This document shows positions 62,173 to 64,000 of a stretch of DNA of 64,000 nt, piece after piece. Under the pieces are notes generated by a model. The model was given only the letters and a program-made list of their open reading frames with translations, had not been told where the DNA came from and searched no databases. Each line of letters starts with the position of its first letter. The first letter of the stretch is position 1. The stretch is from Desulfovibrio sp. Fe33 (GTDB lineage Bacteria; Desulfobacterota; Desulfovibrionia; Desulfovibrionales; Desulfovibrionaceae), in assembly GCF_028532725.1 (NCBI RefSeq), contig NZ_JAQKGU010000002.1, positions 372,001 through 436,000 of the forward strand, written 5' to 3'. The position numbers and the translations under genes were made by a program.

Positions 62173-62943
62173 TTAATCCACATCGCGGCCGGAATGAATG
62201 AGGTGGTTGATAAGGTCGTCGGCCGAGTGGTCCGTTTCGACATGGAAGCCATGTGCCGGGATATCCGGGTGGGAGACTCCCAAAAGCTTGACTACGATGT
62301 CGTCGCCCGCATGGTCGTTCTGGCTGAGAATTATCGAGGTCTGGTCGTTTTCGCTGTCCACCACCACGTCCTTCACGGAGAGAGCGTCGGCAAGTTCCAG
62401 GTGGTCACTGCCGAAATTGAAATTGGTGACCACGATCTCGCTTTGCCCGTCGCCCAGTACCGAGGGGTCGATGAACAGGCTGTTTGAATCCGCGTCGGCG
62501 TGGTGTCCCGTTCCTGCTTCCGCGGCTTCGACGCCGTTGCCGAAGATGTCGTCGTCGGGCATGTCCACGAGCAGCGCGCCATGCGCAGCGCCGTCGCCGG
62601 TGTCGATGAAATAGGACCCGTCGGCCAGGGGGGTGAGGGCAAAGGTCCCTTCGTGCCCGTTCGGATTGAAGCTCGCGTCGTCGAACAGAACGGAGTGGAG
62701 GGTGTTGTTGTTGGCCAGCACCCAGCTCCCGGCGTCCTTGACGAAGTGAAAGGCCGCGCCGAGGTCGACGGAAGTCCGGTCCACATCATGCACGATGAAG
62801 AATTTGACGTCCGGGTCGCCTTCGAACATGGCCACCAGGCGGCCGAGCATGGTTGTGTCGTGGCAATTGGCCAGGACGATCTCCGGCGAGACCGGAACGT
62901 TTCCGTCCAGTGTGTAGGTGCCAAGCATGGTTGTTTCGTTCAT
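62173..62943 (-). CDS. Small secreted protein with type I secretion C-terminal domain
   Basis: This 256-residue acidic protein has no N-terminal signal peptide and only one Cys. ATG 62941-62943 follows AGGAAAG. The last about 100 residues (from SLFIDPSVLGDG) share the pattern of the adjacent adhesin's C-terminus: IDP, then a DFN/NFN motif, AGDDI, GV, DDL and IHSG near the end. This is the type I secretion target region. Its N-terminal 150 residues (FVKDAGSWVLANNNTL) are not recognised. It probably leaves the cell through the nearby Lap-like exporter and may act at the surface with the adhesin. It lacks RTX nonapeptides. Confidence 0.75.
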   Translation of the reverse strand: MNETTMLGTYTLDGNVPVSPEIVLANCHDTTMLGRLVAMFEGDPDVKFFIVHDVDRTSVDLGAAFHFVKDAGSWVLANNNTLHSVLFDDASFNPNGHEGTFALTPLADGSYFIDTGDGAAHGALLVDMPDDDIFGNGVEAAEAGTGHHADADSNSLFIDPSVLGDGQSEIVVTNFNFGSDHLELADALSVKDVVVDSENDQTSIILSQNDHAGDDIVVKLLGVSHPDIPAHGFHVETDHSADDLINHLIHSGRDVD

Positions 62944-62980
62944 ATCGCTTTCCTAGTTCGGGAGAAAAGCCTCATCCGGG

Positions 62981-63017
62981 AAAATCCCCCGGCCCGGCGG
63001 CATGGCCGGGCCGGGGG
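62981..63017 (-). terminator. Terminator of the RTX adhesin gene
   Basis: On the minus strand a perfect 13-base-pair stem (CCCCCGGCCCGGC) with a short loop is followed by ATTTTCC. Confidence 0.8.
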
Positions 63018-63027
63018 TGTCGGTTGG

Positions 63028-64000
63028 CTAGGAGTCGTGGCCCCCGGAGTTGATGATGTGCTGAATCACTGCGTTCAGATCGTCGCCGGCGGAAAGGTCC
63101 ACCTGGTGGTCGAACGCATCGTGGGTCGCGGGCAGCACTCCGTGGAGCGTGATGGTGATGTCGTCTCCGGCGATGTCCGCGCCGTCGATGGACAGGATCA
63201 GGTCGTTGCTGTTGCCGGCGGAGGATATTTCCACAATGCCGCCGGGCAGGCCGCTGAGGTCGATCCGATCGCCTTCGTTGATGTTGAAGTCTTGGACGGA
63301 CATGGAGTCGGCGTTGTTGTCGGACAGGTAGTTCGGGTCGATGGCGATCGTATCCGCGCCGGCGCCCAGGGTCACGGTGTCGTGGCCCCCGCCGAAGTAC
63401 ACGGTGTCGTTCCCGTCTCCCGCGTTGATGGTGTCGTCGCCGGTGCCGCCGAACAGGTGGTCGTTGCCGCTGCCGCCGAACAAGGTGTCGTCGCCGCTGC
63501 CGCCGTCCATGTAGTCGTGCCCCGCGCCGCCTGCAATGACGTCGTCGCCGGACCCGCCGAACAGCAGGTCGCTGCCGCTCAGGCCGGTGATGTTGTCGTC
63601 GCCGGAAGTGCCGTGGACCCAGTCGTTGCCCTCGGTGCCGTGGTCGGACTGGACGCTGCCGTACTGCACCGGCACATAGAGCGTGGCGGTATCGGTCTGG
63701 CCGTGCGCATCGGTCACCTGATAGGTGAATTGCTCCACTGTCGGGGCGTGCAGCCCGTTATCCGCATCGAGCACGATGTCCTTGTCGAGAGTGTAGACCC
63801 ACTCGCCGGTGGAGGAATCGATGATTTGGAGCGTGCCCCATTGGCCTACGCCCGAACCGACGATGGCGGCTTCCATGGCCGCGTTGTCCGAGCTGTAATC
63901 GTTGGCCAGCAGGAATCCGGTCGCGGCCTGCAGGGCCGGTTCCCAAGTCCCCTCGCTGATGACGTCGACATTCGCGACACGGAATGCGGAGCCTGCTCCC
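63028..64000 (-). CDS. Large RTX adhesin, C-terminal part (cut by window edge)
   Basis: The frame is open from the stop at 63028-63030 to the right edge (324 codons visible); the start lies outside. The visible part begins in a VCBS/cadherin-like repeat (GTLQIIDSSTGEWVYTLD, ending in TDTATLYVPV). About ten glycine/aspartate-rich RTX nonapeptides follow (GGSGDDVIAGG, GGTGDDTINAG), then the about 100-residue type I secretion domain ending HIINSGGHDS. RTX repeats bind calcium and fold outside the cell. With LapB/C/E- and LapG-like genes nearby, this is the likely LapA-type biofilm adhesin. Internal ATG 63876 is not the start. Confidence 0.9.
   Translation of the reverse strand, partial: GAGSAFRVANVDVISEGTWEPALQAATGFLLANDYSSDNAAMEAAIVGSGVGQWGTLQIIDSSTGEWVYTLDKDIVLDADNGLHAPTVEQFTYQVTDAHGQTDTATLYVPVQYGSVQSDHGTEGNDWVHGTSGDDNITGLSGSDLLFGGSGDDVIAGGAGHDYMDGGSGDDTLFGGSGNDHLFGGTGDDTINAGDGNDTVYFGGGHDTVTLGAGADTIAIDPNYLSDNNADSMSVQDFNINEGDRIDLSGLPGGIVEISSAGNSNDLILSIDGADIAGDDITITLHGVLPATHDAFDHQVDLSAGDDLNAVIQHIINSGGHDS

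Overview
The window looks like a chromosomal segment of a free-living, nitrogen-fixing sulfate reducer of the Desulfovibrionaceae (Desulfovibrio/Pseudodesulfovibrio type). Reasons: GC-rich coding DNA, many sigma-54 promoters and two-component proteins, oxygen-sensitive iron-sulfur enzymes, a group II-like (Clostridium-type) nitrogenase with nifI1/nifI2 between nifH and nifD, and PEP/pyruvate-binding regulators next to response regulators. No species name is claimed. No rRNA, tRNA, CRISPR array, transposase or phage gene was found.

Region 1 (1-10 kb) is a signalling and transport island. A leftward operon (4762 to the left edge) encodes three response regulators (one with CBS domains), a DASS-family anion symporter, two small membrane proteins and the start of a PEP/pyruvate-binding-type protein. 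It has a good sigma-54 promoter (4813-4830). A Cache-domain histidine kinase (8172-9848) has its own sigma-54 promoter. A 1001-residue protein of unknown function lies between them. At 10.1-12.6 kb a membrane-anchored AAA+ regulator of the sigma-54-activator type carries an altered GAFTGA loop.

Region 2 (12.7-27 kb) is mostly housekeeping and stress functions: a glycine betaine ABC transporter (proVWX), a soluble PAS histidine kinase, an arsenic operon (arsR-acr3-arsC), a phosphohexomutase, a cytoplasmic-looking molybdopterin oxidoreductase divergent from a four-cluster ferredoxin, a TauE/SafE exporter with a small membrane partner, and a small PH-like membrane protein.

Region 3 (27-34 kb) is a compact rightward operon: PhnD-like binding lipoprotein, membrane histidine kinase with a nine-cysteine module, stand-alone receiver, PEP-synthase-like protein without the usual C-terminal barrel, and a dual-specificity phosphatase fused to a cysteine-rich YkgJ-like domain. 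It shares the receiver plus PEP/pyruvate-binding theme with the left edge of the window.

Region 4 (34-50 kb) is the nitrogen fixation island. A leftward unit (nifV-type homocitrate synthase, a 40-codon ORF, modB, a repeat-containing unknown) diverges from a rightward operon: nifH, nifI1, nifI2, nifD, nifK, a NifB-like protein that has lost its radical-SAM cysteines, a thioredoxin-like 2Fe-2S ferredoxin, nifE, nifN, nifB and an 81-residue protein. A NifA-type activator converges on it. Both sides have sigma-54 promoters, and the intergenic region holds CCTAC/GTAGG dyads that are good enhancer candidates.

Region 5 (50-64 kb) has a YgiQ-type radical SAM protein, a quinone-oxidoreductase-like enzyme, and a Lap-type adhesin system: type I secretion ABC transporter, membrane fusion protein, LapG-like protease, a Cache-PAS protein with a degenerate HD-GYP domain where a LapD would be expected, TolC, a small secreted substrate, and the C-terminal end of a large RTX adhesin running off the right edge. 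An imperfect palindromic repeat family occurs at 16.4 kb and 59.9-60.3 kb.
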